From NCBI GenBank assembly GCA_020402865.1, contig JADBYT010000028.1, positions 1 through 64,000 on the forward strand: a DNA stretch of 64,000 nt. The letters are read 5' to 3'. The notes under the pieces are model-generated. The model searched no databases. It was not told where the DNA came from and saw only the letters and a program-made list of their open reading frames with translations. Of the stretch, positions 43,851 to 52,758 are shown one piece after another. The stretch comes from Bacteroidota bacterium (GTDB lineage Bacteria > Bacteroidota > Bacteroidia > Palsa-965). The first letter of the stretch is position 1; each line of letters begins with the position of its first letter. The position numbers and the translations under genes were made by a program.

Positions 43851-44582
43851 TTATTCGTCGTCGCCTTCGCTCATGTTGTGAAACACCTCCTGCACGTCTT
43901 CGTCTTCTTCCAAACGCTCAATGAGTTTGTGGAAGAGTTCGAGGTTTTCGCCGGTGAGCGTGTCTTTCATGGTAGTGGGAATGCGGCTGAGTTTGGCTTC
44001 AAGTACTTCTACTTTTTGCGCTTCAAGGCCTTTCTGCATGGCGCCGAAATCGGCAAAGGCACAATAGACCATCGCATCGTTTTCGTCGCCGGGTTCAATG
44101 CTTTCGAGACCGGCGTCGATGAGTTCAAGTTCGAGCGATTCAATATCGTGGCCGGTGGTGTTGATACGGAAAATGCCTTTACGGTCGAAAAGAAAATCGA
44201 GCGAGCCCGACTTGCCCAATTCGCCGCCGCAGCGGTTCAGGTGCATGCGCACATTGGCTACGGTGCGGGTCGGATTGTCGGTAGCGGTTTCAATCACAAT
44301 GGCCACACCGTTTGGACCGTAAGCCTCATACACCACTTCCTGGTAATCATCGCCGGCCGATTTGCCTGCCGCTTTCGCAATGGCGTTATCCACGCGGTCT
44401 TTGGGCATGTTTACCGCTTTGGCGTTTTGCATTACCAGGCGGAGACGGGCGTTTGTATTGGGATCGGGACCGCCGGCACGCACGGCAATGGCAATTTCTT
44501 TCCCGATTTTGGTAAACTGCTTCGCCATGGTGGCGTAGCGTTTAAACATTTTGTGTTTGCGTTTCTCGAAAATACGGCCCAT
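43851..44582 (-). CDS. yebC: YebC/PmpR-family protein
   Basis: 243 aa, full length. N-terminal KHKMFKRYATMAKQFTKIGKEI and ARLRLVMQNAKAVNMPKDRVDNAI, then YEAYGPNGVAIVIETATDNPTRT, are YebC hallmarks. The family was described as DNA-binding regulators. Some members bind ribosomes and relieve stalling at proline stretches, so either role is possible. It shows the slightly variant N-terminus typical of Bacteroidota (MGRIFEKRK instead of the usual MAGHSK). Confidence 0.93.
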   Translation of the reverse strand: MGRIFEKRKHKMFKRYATMAKQFTKIGKEIAIAVRAGGPDPNTNARLRLVMQNAKAVNMPKDRVDNAIAKAAGKSAGDDYQEVVYEAYGPNGVAIVIETATDNPTRTVANVRMHLNRCGGELGKSGSLDFLFDRKGIFRINTTGHDIESLELELIDAGLESIEPGDENDAMVYCAFADFGAMQKGLEAQKVEVLEAKLSRIPTTMKDTLTGENLELFHKLIERLEEDEDVQEVFHNMSEGDDE

Positions 44583-44650
44583 AGTGGGTTTATTTTATGC
44601 GAATGAATGAAAGACAAATTTAGTAAAATCAAACTGTTGCCGCAGTATTG

Positions 44651-45154
44651 TTAAGATACAATACCTGTAAATCTATTTACAGCCTGTTGTTTTTCCATTA
44701 CGGCATACTTTCTGATTCCCCAAATTCGGGCATACGGTGAAAAAATAGTTCTGAATTTATCGTGAATAAGCTGAATATCAGCCTCCTGATTGGGAGCGTG
44801 GATTACAGCATAAAACTCTAATTCATAATTTGCTATCGGAGCCGGTAAACAAGTTTCAAAATCGGCAGCCAATGCTCCTTGCTTTTGCACACAAAGCATT
44901 ATTTGGAGTACATCAATAAACTTTTTAGTCAGATTGAATATTCGTTCGTTGATTTTACCCGAAATTGAACCGGGAGAAGAGAAGTCTTTTAATTCAAAAA
45001 GAAGCACCCGGCTGTTATTAGTATCAATCCAACCAGCATCCATTTCTTTAAAATAATTACCACTAAGTGTTTGATAGCCAAGGCAATTACCAAGTCTGAA
45101 ACCGTTTGCATCAGGAAAAGTTAGCGTGGTTCCGCTTTCAGTAAGAAAAGCCAT
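44651..45154 (-). CDS. Small PD-(D/E)XK nuclease-like partner of the AAA ATPase
   Basis: 167 aa from ATG 45154, two bases after the ATPase stop (TGATTATG); a TTG at 45160 is possible but weaker. DAGWIDTNNSRVLLFELKDF (Asp39, Glu54, Lys56) has the spacing of a D-x(14)-ExK core seen in restriction-like nucleases, with a hydrophobic strand before the E-x-K. No other family is recognised. It is AT-rich like the ATPase gene and translationally coupled to it, so the two probably act together. The nuclease call is motif-level inference only. Confidence 0.55.
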   Translation of the reverse strand: MAFLTESGTTLTFPDANGFRLGNCLGYQTLSGNYFKEMDAGWIDTNNSRVLLFELKDFSSPGSISGKINERIFNLTKKFIDVLQIMLCVQKQGALAADFETCLPAPIANYELEFYAVIHAPNQEADIQLIHDKFRTIFSPYARIWGIRKYAVMEKQQAVNRFTGIVS

Positions 45155-45156
45155 AA

Positions 45157-46218
45157 TCAAGAGTTAAGATCGAGATCAAGTTGCTGATCGGCCATTTTTA
45201 TGGCTTCTTCTGAGATTTCATTTTCAGGAATGGATGTTCTCAGGTCGTGTCTTTGTGAAACTATACCCGATTGCGACTGTCTTAGTTCATAGCATAATGA
45301 GTCAACCTCAAATTGCCTCGAAGACAGATGCAGTTGTTTGAGCATAAAATAGCTGTGTGTGGCCAGAAAAATTTGAACCCCGGCCTTCGACATAAGCATA
45401 AGCATATCGGCCAATTCCCTTATTGCACTTGGATGAAGAGCAGTTTCGGGTTCATCCATAAACAAAATTGAGTTTTGGCTCAATTGTCTGTTTCGGATGA
45501 GTACGTGAAGAATACCTATTTTTTTTATGCCTTCTGCGGTAAGTTGCATCGGGAATTGATTCCTGTTTTTCACAAACACAAAATCATCATCACTATCAGG
45601 TTCAATATGTCCTTCAAACAAATCTTCGAGTTTCGATTTTACATCTTTAAGTTCGAAAGTTGTTTTACCGGAAACAGGAGGCAACACCAATGAACGAATC
45701 AAATCAAGATATGTATCATCAAACCCGGTCATGTGCAAATTATCGCGCGTGGCGCGGATGGCTTTTAAAGCTGTCAGCACTTCTTTAGCCGGAACAAAAA
45801 GCACCTTGCATCTGGAGTCGAGTTCAGAAATTTTATCCTGACAATCGGTTATCGTGGTGGTGGTTGATTCGCCAAATGAAAAATGCAAACGGTCGCGGTA
45901 ATTTGTCCATGGGTGCCTGAATTCAATATCGGTAATAAGTTTGTCTTTTACGGGCTTTCTAACTAATTCGCCAAGGCCTTTTTTGCCGGGCTGAAATGTA
46001 TTTTGAAGTTTTTCGGCCAGAATTTTCTTCAGTACCGGATCGTTTGTGCGTGATTTGAGTGAAAACTCTTCCACACTTTTTGCCGAGGCATACAATAGTT
46101 TCAGCAAGCCGGTTTTCCCGGTATCATTTTTACCAATAAACACATTAATTCCCGAGAATTTTTCGCTTGAAAAATTCTCGTAATTCATAAAATTATTCAG
46201 GTTAACCGACTTAATCAT
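45157..46218 (-). CDS. AAA/ABC-type ATPase of the OLD/AAA_15 group
   Basis: 353 aa from ATG 46218; the in-frame TTG at 46248 overlaps the upstream stop and is rejected. It begins IKSVNLNNFMNYENF, typical of RecF/SMC-like ATPases, with Walker A GKNDTGKT at 29-36. A central coiled or helical insert with DELD-like charged residues follows. The ABC-like Walker B LFMDEPETALHP is at about 252-263 (catalytic Glu256), and the switch ATHSYF near 286. No TOPRIM domain follows, unlike OLD nucleases; the effector is presumably the adjacent small gene. AT-rich compared with flanking genes. Confidence 0.8.
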   Translation of the reverse strand: MIKSVNLNNFMNYENFSSEKFSGINVFIGKNDTGKTGLLKLLYASAKSVEEFSLKSRTNDPVLKKILAEKLQNTFQPGKKGLGELVRKPVKDKLITDIEFRHPWTNYRDRLHFSFGESTTTTITDCQDKISELDSRCKVLFVPAKEVLTALKAIRATRDNLHMTGFDDTYLDLIRSLVLPPVSGKTTFELKDVKSKLEDLFEGHIEPDSDDDFVFVKNRNQFPMQLTAEGIKKIGILHVLIRNRQLSQNSILFMDEPETALHPSAIRELADMLMLMSKAGVQIFLATHSYFMLKQLHLSSRQFEVDSLCYELRQSQSGIVSQRHDLRTSIPENEISEEAIKMADQQLDLDLNS

Positions 46219-46248
46219 ATCGTTGATTATCAATTCAAAAATACGCAA

Positions 46249-48222
46249 TTACTTCGGATAAGCCACACGCACATGGTAAATGCTGCGCAGCTTTTTCTTG
46301 AATATTTTTTTGATGGTGGAAATATCTTTCAGCGTAATGTCGCAATTACTAAACTGCTTCTGTTCCACCTGATGGTCGATAATATCTTCCACTAATTTAT
46401 CAATACTCTCCACATCATATTGCGCCAGACTGCGTGATGAGGCTTCCGTGGCATCGGCCATCATGAGCACCGCTGTTTCTTTCGAATACGGCTCCGGGCC
46501 GGGATAGCGGAACAATTCTTCGTCAACCACCACATCGGGGTTGTTGCGCTTGTAAAGTGTAAGGAAATAGGCCGTGTTGGTGGTGCCGTGGTGTGTGCGG
46601 ATGAAGTCGATAATGATATCGGGCAGTTTGGCGGCTTTTGCTTTTTCTATGCCACGGATCACGTGGTCGATAATGATTTGCGCGCTTTCTTCGAAACTCA
46701 GCTCGTTGTGCGGATTAACGCCCGTGGTCTGGTTCTCCATAAAATAAAGCGGCATGTCGGCCTTGCCAATGTCGTGATAAAGCGCACCGGTGCGCACCAG
46801 CAGCGTACTGCCGCCAATGCTGCGTATGGCAGATTCGGCCAGATTGGCTACCTGCAGCGAATGCTGAAACGTGCCCGGCGCGCGTTCGGCCAGTTCGCGC
46901 AGCAGCGGGTTGTTGGTGTCGGAAAGCTCCAGCAGCGTTACATCTGATACAAAGCCAAACAGTTTCTCGAACGTGAAAATGAGCGGATACGCCAGCAACA
47001 CCAGCAGCGCACTGATGGTGTATTGCGTAAGCACGCGCCAGTCAACCAGCCGCAAATCGCTTTCGGTAATAAATTTGTAGCCGGTAAACAACGTAGCATA
47101 CGCGCCCAGAATAATCACCACCGAAAAGAACAGCTGCGAACGGTTGCGCATGCTGGCAATGCTGAAAATAGCTACAATACCGCTCAGAATCTGAATCATG
47201 GCAAATTCGTACTGATCGCCGGGCAGCGTCATGCTGATGATAAAAATGGTGAGCAGGTGTACAAACAGCGCAATGCGCGTATCGAAAAACGCGCGCATCA
47301 CTACGGGCAGAATGCAAAACGGCAGCGCCAGAATGGGAATGCCTTCAAACAGCACCGGCAGGTACGACATGCACACCGTGAGTACCACAAAAAGCAAAAT
47401 AAACAGCAGCCAGGCATCGTTGGCCAGTACTTCGCGCCGGAACAGCCGAAGAAACTGAAACAGCACAAACAGGCAAAACGCCACCAGCAGCAATTGTCCG
47501 CCAATAAGCTGCAGGTAGCCGCTATCGCCCGCCCCGCGCGAATTGATGTTTTGTTGCAGCGAAAGCAGGCGCTGGTAAATGTTCTCATCCACAATTTCGC
47601 CACGATCCACCAGCAGCTCGTCGCGGCTTACGGCGCCGCGTGTGGAGGAAATATTGCTGAGCGACTGATTCAGAAAACGTTCTGTCAGTGCCTGATCGTA
47701 GCGCACACCGGCCACAATGAGCGAATCGGCCGGCAGGGCTGGAAACTGGCTTCTGAATTTTGCCCGTGCTGCCGTAAGCGGCACAAACTGCGCAACAGGC
47801 TGTTCTTCGGCCACGCTGCCGTTGATGAGCATTATGGCTTCTTCAGCACGCATTTGCTGCGGCCAGGCAATTACGCCTTTGCGGTAAACCGAATCGCAAA
47901 ACGACTTTGCAGCAGTACCGGCCGCCAGTTTACGCGCCTGAGTCACGGCCACCGAATCGACACGAAAATACAGCTTGCGGCTGTTGCGCAACTCCTCGCG
48001 TTCCGTATCCAGCTCGGCCCCGCTTTTGCTGATGGCAAAATCAAACGGCGCCACCAGCTTGTCGTACGGCCACGGCTTGCCCTGCAGTTTGCTCAGGTCG
48101 TAGCGGAAACGCAGATTGTGCGGAAACAGGTACACAATAAGCGCCAGACTGATCAGAAACAGCACACCTTTAAACAGCAGCGAATGCCGGTTGCGGATGA
48201 AATGAAGAAAGCGTTTAAGCAT
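46249..48222 (-). CDS. 7TM-HD family phosphodiesterase (PgpH-like)
   Basis: 657 aa. An N-terminal membrane span and an extracytoplasmic 7TMR-HDED domain (about 50-260) precede seven spans (about 265-450) and a cytosolic HD domain with GALYHDIGKADMP near residue 478-490 and IRTHHGTTNTAYF near 550. PgpH-type proteins hydrolyse cyclic di-AMP. The substrate is inferred from architecture. The ATPase gene starts 30 bp downstream on the same strand. Confidence 0.9.
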   Translation of the reverse strand: MLKRFLHFIRNRHSLLFKGVLFLISLALIVYLFPHNLRFRYDLSKLQGKPWPYDKLVAPFDFAISKSGAELDTEREELRNSRKLYFRVDSVAVTQARKLAAGTAAKSFCDSVYRKGVIAWPQQMRAEEAIMLINGSVAEEQPVAQFVPLTAARAKFRSQFPALPADSLIVAGVRYDQALTERFLNQSLSNISSTRGAVSRDELLVDRGEIVDENIYQRLLSLQQNINSRGAGDSGYLQLIGGQLLLVAFCLFVLFQFLRLFRREVLANDAWLLFILLFVVLTVCMSYLPVLFEGIPILALPFCILPVVMRAFFDTRIALFVHLLTIFIISMTLPGDQYEFAMIQILSGIVAIFSIASMRNRSQLFFSVVIILGAYATLFTGYKFITESDLRLVDWRVLTQYTISALLVLLAYPLIFTFEKLFGFVSDVTLLELSDTNNPLLRELAERAPGTFQHSLQVANLAESAIRSIGGSTLLVRTGALYHDIGKADMPLYFMENQTTGVNPHNELSFEESAQIIIDHVIRGIEKAKAAKLPDIIIDFIRTHHGTTNTAYFLTLYKRNNPDVVVDEELFRYPGPEPYSKETAVLMMADATEASSRSLAQYDVESIDKLVEDIIDHQVEQKQFSNCDITLKDISTIKKIFKKKLRSIYHVRVAYPK

Positions 48223-48344
48223 GGCGTTGAGCCGGTGAAGATAGCAGGTTTTGAGGAGTAAACAGAAGATTCGGCGCTATTGTGCCTGCAGGTTGATTGT
48301 TCCGGTTTTTTTTGCCATCTTTCCTCTTTCCAAAACCCTGCAAC

Positions 48345-49157
48345 ATGCGCAATCGTTTCATTCTATACGCCTGCTTCTCGCTTTTTATTCTGATCAGCGG
48401 ATGCAACTGCCGCGAAAAAGCCGGCTGCCTCAATCCTCAGGCCACAAACTACGATGCCACAGCCACCATAGCCGATAACTGCGCGTGCCGCTACGACGGG
48501 GTGATAAATGGCTGCGGCATACTTAATCCAACCACAATGGTTATTCCCCCCGTGCAGCAGGAAACCGAAGTATGGTGCTGGCTGGCCGTGGGCGAAATGA
48601 TTTTCAGGTACTATGGCCTGCCCACCGTAAATCCGGGCGGCGATTATCAGTGCGGCATTATCGGCGCTGTCGGGTATGCGCAATACGGCGCCTGCGACGC
48701 CTGCAATATCAATTGCGGCAATTGCGTAAGACCGGCCGGCTCAGCATCTATGATTACCTTTATGCTTACCAATTATCCCAAAGTAGCCTGCCGCGAGCTT
48801 TACAACCAGAACCGCACATTAAGCAATACTTTCCTCTCAGGCTGTTTACAGCCATCTGATCTGGTAAATGAGTTGAATCAGAACCGCCCGGTTATTGCAG
48901 GCATCAATCCCGGTCAGCAGTTTGTATTGCCCGGAAATTCGCAGCATGTGGCGCTGATAAAAGGGTATTACTATGATTCAGGAAATAATCTCATCCTGAA
49001 AGTCAACGACCCTTATCCCTACTACGTAACCGGTTTTGATCCGTATGTAGCCAATGGCGCAATAGCCAACGGCGATCTCAGCTATGATATTTCGTATGCC
49101 GCGTTGGTAACTTCGCTGTTTTGGAATACCTCGTGGTACAATATCCGCTGGCAGTAA
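48345..49157 (+). CDS. Papain-like cysteine protease lipoprotein
   Basis: 270 aa from ATG 48345, giving a signal peptide with lipobox LISGC; the upstream start at 48297 would bury it. A short Bacteroidota cysteine motif (GCLNPQATNYDATATIADNC) follows the anchor. The protease core shows QETEVWCWLAVGEM near residue 80 (oxyanion Gln and nucleophile Cys), SQHVALIKGYYY near 206 (His), and KVNDPYP near 225 (Asn/Asp), the order of C39/papain-like peptidases. Several extra CxxC-type cysteines near 120-140 could form disulfides. Substrate unknown. Confidence 0.78.
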   Translation: MRNRFILYACFSLFILISGCNCREKAGCLNPQATNYDATATIADNCACRYDGVINGCGILNPTTMVIPPVQQETEVWCWLAVGEMIFRYYGLPTVNPGGDYQCGIIGAVGYAQYGACDACNINCGNCVRPAGSASMITFMLTNYPKVACRELYNQNRTLSNTFLSGCLQPSDLVNELNQNRPVIAGINPGQQFVLPGNSQHVALIKGYYYDSGNNLILKVNDPYPYYVTGFDPYVANGAIANGDLSYDISYAALVTSLFWNTSWYNIRWQ

Positions 49158-49294
49158 ATTCCTGAAAGGCGCTATACTGGTGCGGAAATGCGCGGCAGCT
49201 GAGGCGTGTCCCTGCCTGGCAAAATAAATTCACCGCCAGCATTATTGCCCGGCCACTATTCAGGGCGGCGCTATTTCCTACCTTCGTACACCAG

Positions 49295-50350
49295 ATGGAA
49301 CCAGCAGACAACCACGATAAACCCCGCCGCCGCCCGCGCTACAAAGGCACGCACCCCAAAGCGTTTAAAGAAAAATACAAAGAGCAGCAGCCCGACCAGT
49401 ATGCCGACCACACCGCCAAAGTAATTGCGCGCGGGCACACACCGGCGGGCACGCACCGCCCCATTTGCGTGCAGGAAATACTCGACGTGCTGCAACCACA
49501 GCCCGGGCAAACCGGCTTGGACTGCACCCTCGGCTACGGCGGCCACACCACCGAACTGCTCAAACGCATCACACCCGGCGGCCATCTTTTTGCTACCGAT
49601 GTGGATCCGCTCGAACTGCCCAAAACCACCGAACGCCTCCGCGCCGCCGGCTTTGGCGAAGACGTGCTCACCACCCTGCCCTTCAATTTCGAGCAAATAG
49701 ATGAAGTGGTGGCGCTCTCCGGCCCGCTGCAGTTTGTGCTGGCCGATCTGGGCATTTCCTCCATGCAGATCGACAATCCCGACCGTGGCTTCAGCTTCCG
49801 GGTTGACGGCCCGCTCGATCTCCGCCTCAATCCCTGGCGCGGCAAACCCGCCAGCGCCCTGCTCAAAACCATAAGCCGCGAAGACCTCGAAGAAATCCTC
49901 CTCGAAAATGCCGACGAGCCCCACCACGAGGTTATTGCCCACGCCATCACCCACCGCCGCCACAAAGGCGAGCAAATAACCACCACCCAGCAACTGCGCC
50001 AGCTCATTGCCGAAGCCCTGCACTTCCTCCCGCCCGAGCACAAGGACACCGACATCAAAAAAGCCTGCCAGCGCGTATTCCAGGCCCTGCGCATCGAAGT
50101 AAACAACGAATTCGGCGTGCTCGACAATTTCCTCGAAAAACTCCCCGGCGCACTCCAGCCCGGCGGCCGTGTAGCCATACTCACCTTCCACTCCGGCGAA
50201 GACCGCCGCGTAAAGAAGTCATTCCAGCGCTTCTTCCGCGAAGGCGTGTATTCCGAAATTTCTAATGAGCCGGTGCGGCCTTCGGCGGCGGAGTGTGCAA
50301 GTAATCCGCGGGCGAAACCGGCTAAGTTGCGGTGGGCGGTTTTGGGGTGA
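49295..50350 (+). CDS. RsmH/MraW-type rRNA cytosine-N4 methyltransferase homologue
   Basis: 351 aa. LDCTLGYGGHTTELL (SAM motif), LADLGISSMQIDNPDRGFSFRVDGPLDLRLNP, the ACQRVFQALRIEVNNEFGVL helix and GGRVAILTFHSGEDRRVKKSF match RsmH, which methylates C1402 of 16S rRNA. Two differences stand out: a basic N-terminal extension of about 50 residues (RRRPRYKGTHPKAFKEKYKEQ), and replacement of the usual YGEE segment by NADEPHHEV. It is also not in a mraZ-ftsL-ftsI cluster. It may be a paralogue of a second RsmH elsewhere. Confidence 0.8.
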   Translation: MEPADNHDKPRRRPRYKGTHPKAFKEKYKEQQPDQYADHTAKVIARGHTPAGTHRPICVQEILDVLQPQPGQTGLDCTLGYGGHTTELLKRITPGGHLFATDVDPLELPKTTERLRAAGFGEDVLTTLPFNFEQIDEVVALSGPLQFVLADLGISSMQIDNPDRGFSFRVDGPLDLRLNPWRGKPASALLKTISREDLEEILLENADEPHHEVIAHAITHRRHKGEQITTTQQLRQLIAEALHFLPPEHKDTDIKKACQRVFQALRIEVNNEFGVLDNFLEKLPGALQPGGRVAILTFHSGEDRRVKKSFQRFFREGVYSEISNEPVRPSAAECASNPRAKPAKLRWAVLG

Positions 50351-50431
50351 GGATGTGGAAAGCAAGTCTATTGAGTTATCAATTTCATTACATATAATTT
50401 ATTAAACTGCTTATTTGCATATCTTAACCCA

Positions 50432-51270
50432 ATGGGAAGCATTAAACTTTTTGAGAACAAAAAGGTTCGTTCTGAATGGAACGCGCATGAACAGAAATGG
50501 TACTTTTCAGTGCAAGATGTAATTGAAGTCCTTACTGATACCGTAAATGTAAAGGACTACATTAAAAAGATGAAAAAACGTGATGCCCAGCTAAACTCCA
50601 ACTGGGGGACAATTTGTCCCCTGGTTGAAATGGAAGCGGCTGACGGCAAAAGACGTAAAATACAAGCTGCTGATACAAAAGGGCTTCTGCGTGTAATACA
50701 ATCCATTCCTTCACCCAAAGCAGAACCATTCAAGCTTTGGCTTGCTCAGGTTGGAGCAGAAAGGCTGGAGGAAATCGAGAACCCGGAATTAGCCACTCAG
50801 CGAACAAGAGCGCTTTACAAGCAGAAAGGTTATCCCGACGGGTGGATTGAAAAACGAATGAGAAGTATTGCCATTCGTGAAGAACTAACCGAAGAATGGA
50901 AAACAGGGGTGTAAAAGAACAGATTGAGTACTCTATTCTCACAGCAGAAATCTCGAAAGCAACATTCGGATTTACACCTTCTGAATACAAAAAAGTCAAA
51001 GGGCTTAAAAGTCAGAATTTACGGGATCACATGACTGATCTTGAGTTGATTTTTTCGATGTTGGGAGAAGCGTCAACTACTGCAATTGTCAAGGAGAAAA
51101 ACCCTGTTGGCTTTATTGAAAATAAGAAAGTTGCTCATCAGGGTGGAAAAATTGCAGGTGATGCGCGAAAAGCATTGGAAATAGAAACGGGCAAGCAAGT
51201 CGTAACATCTGAAAACTATTTGCCTGAAACGAAAAAGAAAAAAGAGTTAAGGAAGGGAAAAGATAAATGA
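50432..51270 (+). pseudogene. Bro-N domain (phage antirepressor-like) gene with frameshift
   Basis: Two overlapping frames together make one protein of about 280 codons. 50432-50914 encodes the Bro-N domain (KLFENKKVRSEWN, WYFSVQDVIEVLT, FKLWLAQVGAERLEE), ending EEWKTGV-stop. 50896-51270 continues in the -1 frame as NRGVKEQIEYSILTAEISKATFG and LRDHMTDLELIFSMLGEASTT. Total length is one base short of 840. A single missing A in the run at about 50900 (TGGAAAACAGG) restores EEWKNRGVKEQ. So this is a recent one-base deletion or a sequence error. AT-rich accessory gene. Confidence 0.82.
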
Positions 51271-51334
51271 CCCAAAATGAAACTTTCATTAAAATAAAAA
51301 CAGAGACTCCACCTAAATAAATATCATTCTTCAA

Positions 51335-51838
51335 ATGAAAATCGAATACAAAACATGCAATGATGATGAAAAATTATTTTACTTTCATTTAGGTTTACTA
51401 TCAACAATGTTTGCTGAAATGGAAGCGAATGTGGTTTCCCTCTTAGGCGGTCATATTACGGATGATCTATTTCTAATCAATCCAATCATTGAAAAAAATT
51501 CACTGAGTTTTAATATTGATCTTTTGAAAAAAGTGAATCTATATAAAGATTTCGAAAAGACAGAAGTAGAAAGGTTAATTGAAAAGATTTCGTGCATAAG
51601 AAAAAACAGAAATCTATTCATCCATGGAATTTGGGGAAAGCCATATAAAAAAGATAATGATGTCATTATTGATTGTTACGAGTTCAAGATAACAGAGGTA
51701 AAGGTTCAATATGGAAAAGTTTTGAGATCAGCAAAACAACATTCTTTCAAATTATCGGAAATAACTTCTCAAATAGATCAGATAGATGAAATTATTAAGC
51801 GGCAAAAATCACTTTTGGAAAAGTTAGAACGGATTTAA
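51335..51838 (+). CDS. Hypothetical protein with HEPN-like RX4H motif
   Basis: 167 aa, mostly helical and lysine-rich, low GC. The sequence RNLFIHGIW (Arg92, His97) fits the RX4-6H signature of HEPN RNases, with the His preceded by a helix (VERLIEKISCIRK) as expected. The C-terminal 25 residues form a short coiled coil (DQIDEIIKRQKSLLEKLERI). No cognate antitoxin is adjacent. I recognise no named family, and many non-toxic proteins share an R...H pair. It follows the broken Bro-N gene in the same AT-rich patch. Confidence 0.55.
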   Translation: MKIEYKTCNDDEKLFYFHLGLLSTMFAEMEANVVSLLGGHITDDLFLINPIIEKNSLSFNIDLLKKVNLYKDFEKTEVERLIEKISCIRKNRNLFIHGIWGKPYKKDNDVIIDCYEFKITEVKVQYGKVLRSAKQHSFKLSEITSQIDQIDEIIKRQKSLLEKLERI

Positions 51839-51886
51839 TATACCAACAGATAAAAGACAGTAATAAATTCAAATAAAACCCGATTA

Positions 51887-51912
51887 TAAAGTGATCGAAT
51901 TCGACCACTTTA
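51887..51912. repeat. Palindromic element, copy 1 (TAAAGTGRTCGAATTYGACCACTTTA)
   Basis: A near-perfect 26-bp palindrome with arms TAAAGTGATCGAA / TTCGACCACTTTA, followed by AAACTAATCTGC. The same element occurs at 52648-52673 followed by TCATTAATCTGC. The two copies, 761 bp apart, bracket the membrane protein gene at 51944-52486. Confidence 0.8.
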
Positions 51913-51943
51913 AACTAATCTGCACAAAGGGTTTACAATTTCC

Positions 51944-52486
51944 TTACGCCTTCACATACCCCAAATAATTCCTCCTCACCCACCAATAATAAACCACACT
52001 AACACTCACCAAAATCCCCCCATACACCAACCCCGCCGAATGCACACTCCGGTAAAACTCCGAAGTCCAGATCAACACCCACATTACCGTAGAAAACACA
52101 CCGGCCACCGAAAGGCTGATGACCATTAAATACCCGAAATACGCATGCAGGTGTGCCGCTTTCTTCGGAAACTGCACCCACATTTTCCACCACGGTGCTT
52201 TTGCGCCGGTGGCCATGTAGCCTGCAAATTGGCTTAAACTGTAGCCTTTTTCGGTGGGGAAAATGCGGTATTTGCCAAACAGGGCTTTGTAGTAGGCAAA
52301 CATCACGTAAGCGCACACCGCTCCCAGCAACAGCAAAATGGGCAGCCAGCTCAGGCCAAAAACGCTGGCCAGCGGACTGGCTTCTTTCTGCAAATCGGGC
52401 GTGTGCTGCCAGGTGGCGTAGGCATCAAACGAGCGGGAAACGAGAATCCATGCCGTGGCGAGGATGTAGCGGGTTGATTTTTTCAT
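51944..52486 (-). CDS. Four-span membrane protein, unknown function
   Basis: 180 aa from ATG 52486; the frame extends to 52795 but passes through the palindrome and shows no coding character. It has a signal-like start, then spans near 45-65, 110-132 and 145-165. There is a conserved-looking amphipathic stretch FPTEKGYSLSQFAGYMATG and KKAAHLHAYFGYLM, where two histidines face a span as in b-type cytochromes (speculative). No family recognised. The 312-bp gap to the thiolase gene holds palindrome copy 2 and a promoter element. Confidence 0.62.
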   Translation of the reverse strand: MKKSTRYILATAWILVSRSFDAYATWQHTPDLQKEASPLASVFGLSWLPILLLLGAVCAYVMFAYYKALFGKYRIFPTEKGYSLSQFAGYMATGAKAPWWKMWVQFPKKAAHLHAYFGYLMVISLSVAGVFSTVMWVLIWTSEFYRSVHSAGLVYGGILVSVSVVYYWWVRRNYLGYVKA

Positions 52487-52647
52487 AAAGCGGTGTTGTT
52501 TAGCGCAAAGAAATAGGCTGCGCGGTAACACGGCGGGCAAATGTGACGGGCGGCTACGCTTCCTGGTTAGTGGAAAACGGCAGGGCGGTTTATTCGGGAA
52601 TTTTAACAAAAGCCGACGTGAAGCGGTATTTACCAGCCAAGCCGCTT

Positions 52648-52673
52648 TAAAGTGGTCGAATTTGACCACTTTA
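52648..52673. repeat. Palindromic element, copy 2
   Basis: TAAAGTGGTCGAA / TTTGACCACTTTA palindrome with shared right flank TAATCTGC, matching copy 1 at 51887-51912. It lies in the gene-free stretch 52487-52798. Nothing else recognisable is seen there except the -7 element at 52759-52766. Confidence 0.8.
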
Positions 52674-52758
52674 TCATTAATCTGCTTGTATTGTTTTGCA
52701 ATTACGCATGAAGTTTTGCGCAGATATACCTCGCCTGCTTCCTCCCAAAGTAAATCCT

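Noticed and set aside
47023-48261. 412-residue plus-strand frame
   Set aside because: Antisense to the 7TM-HD phosphodiesterase; rich in Gln, His and Arg as expected from a shadow of a GC-rich gene.
50890-50914. Programmed -1 frameshift in the Bro-N gene
   Set aside because: The A run gives no proper slippery heptamer in the zero frame (re-pairing of AAA with GAA is poor) and no downstream stimulator is evident; a deletion or read error is simpler.
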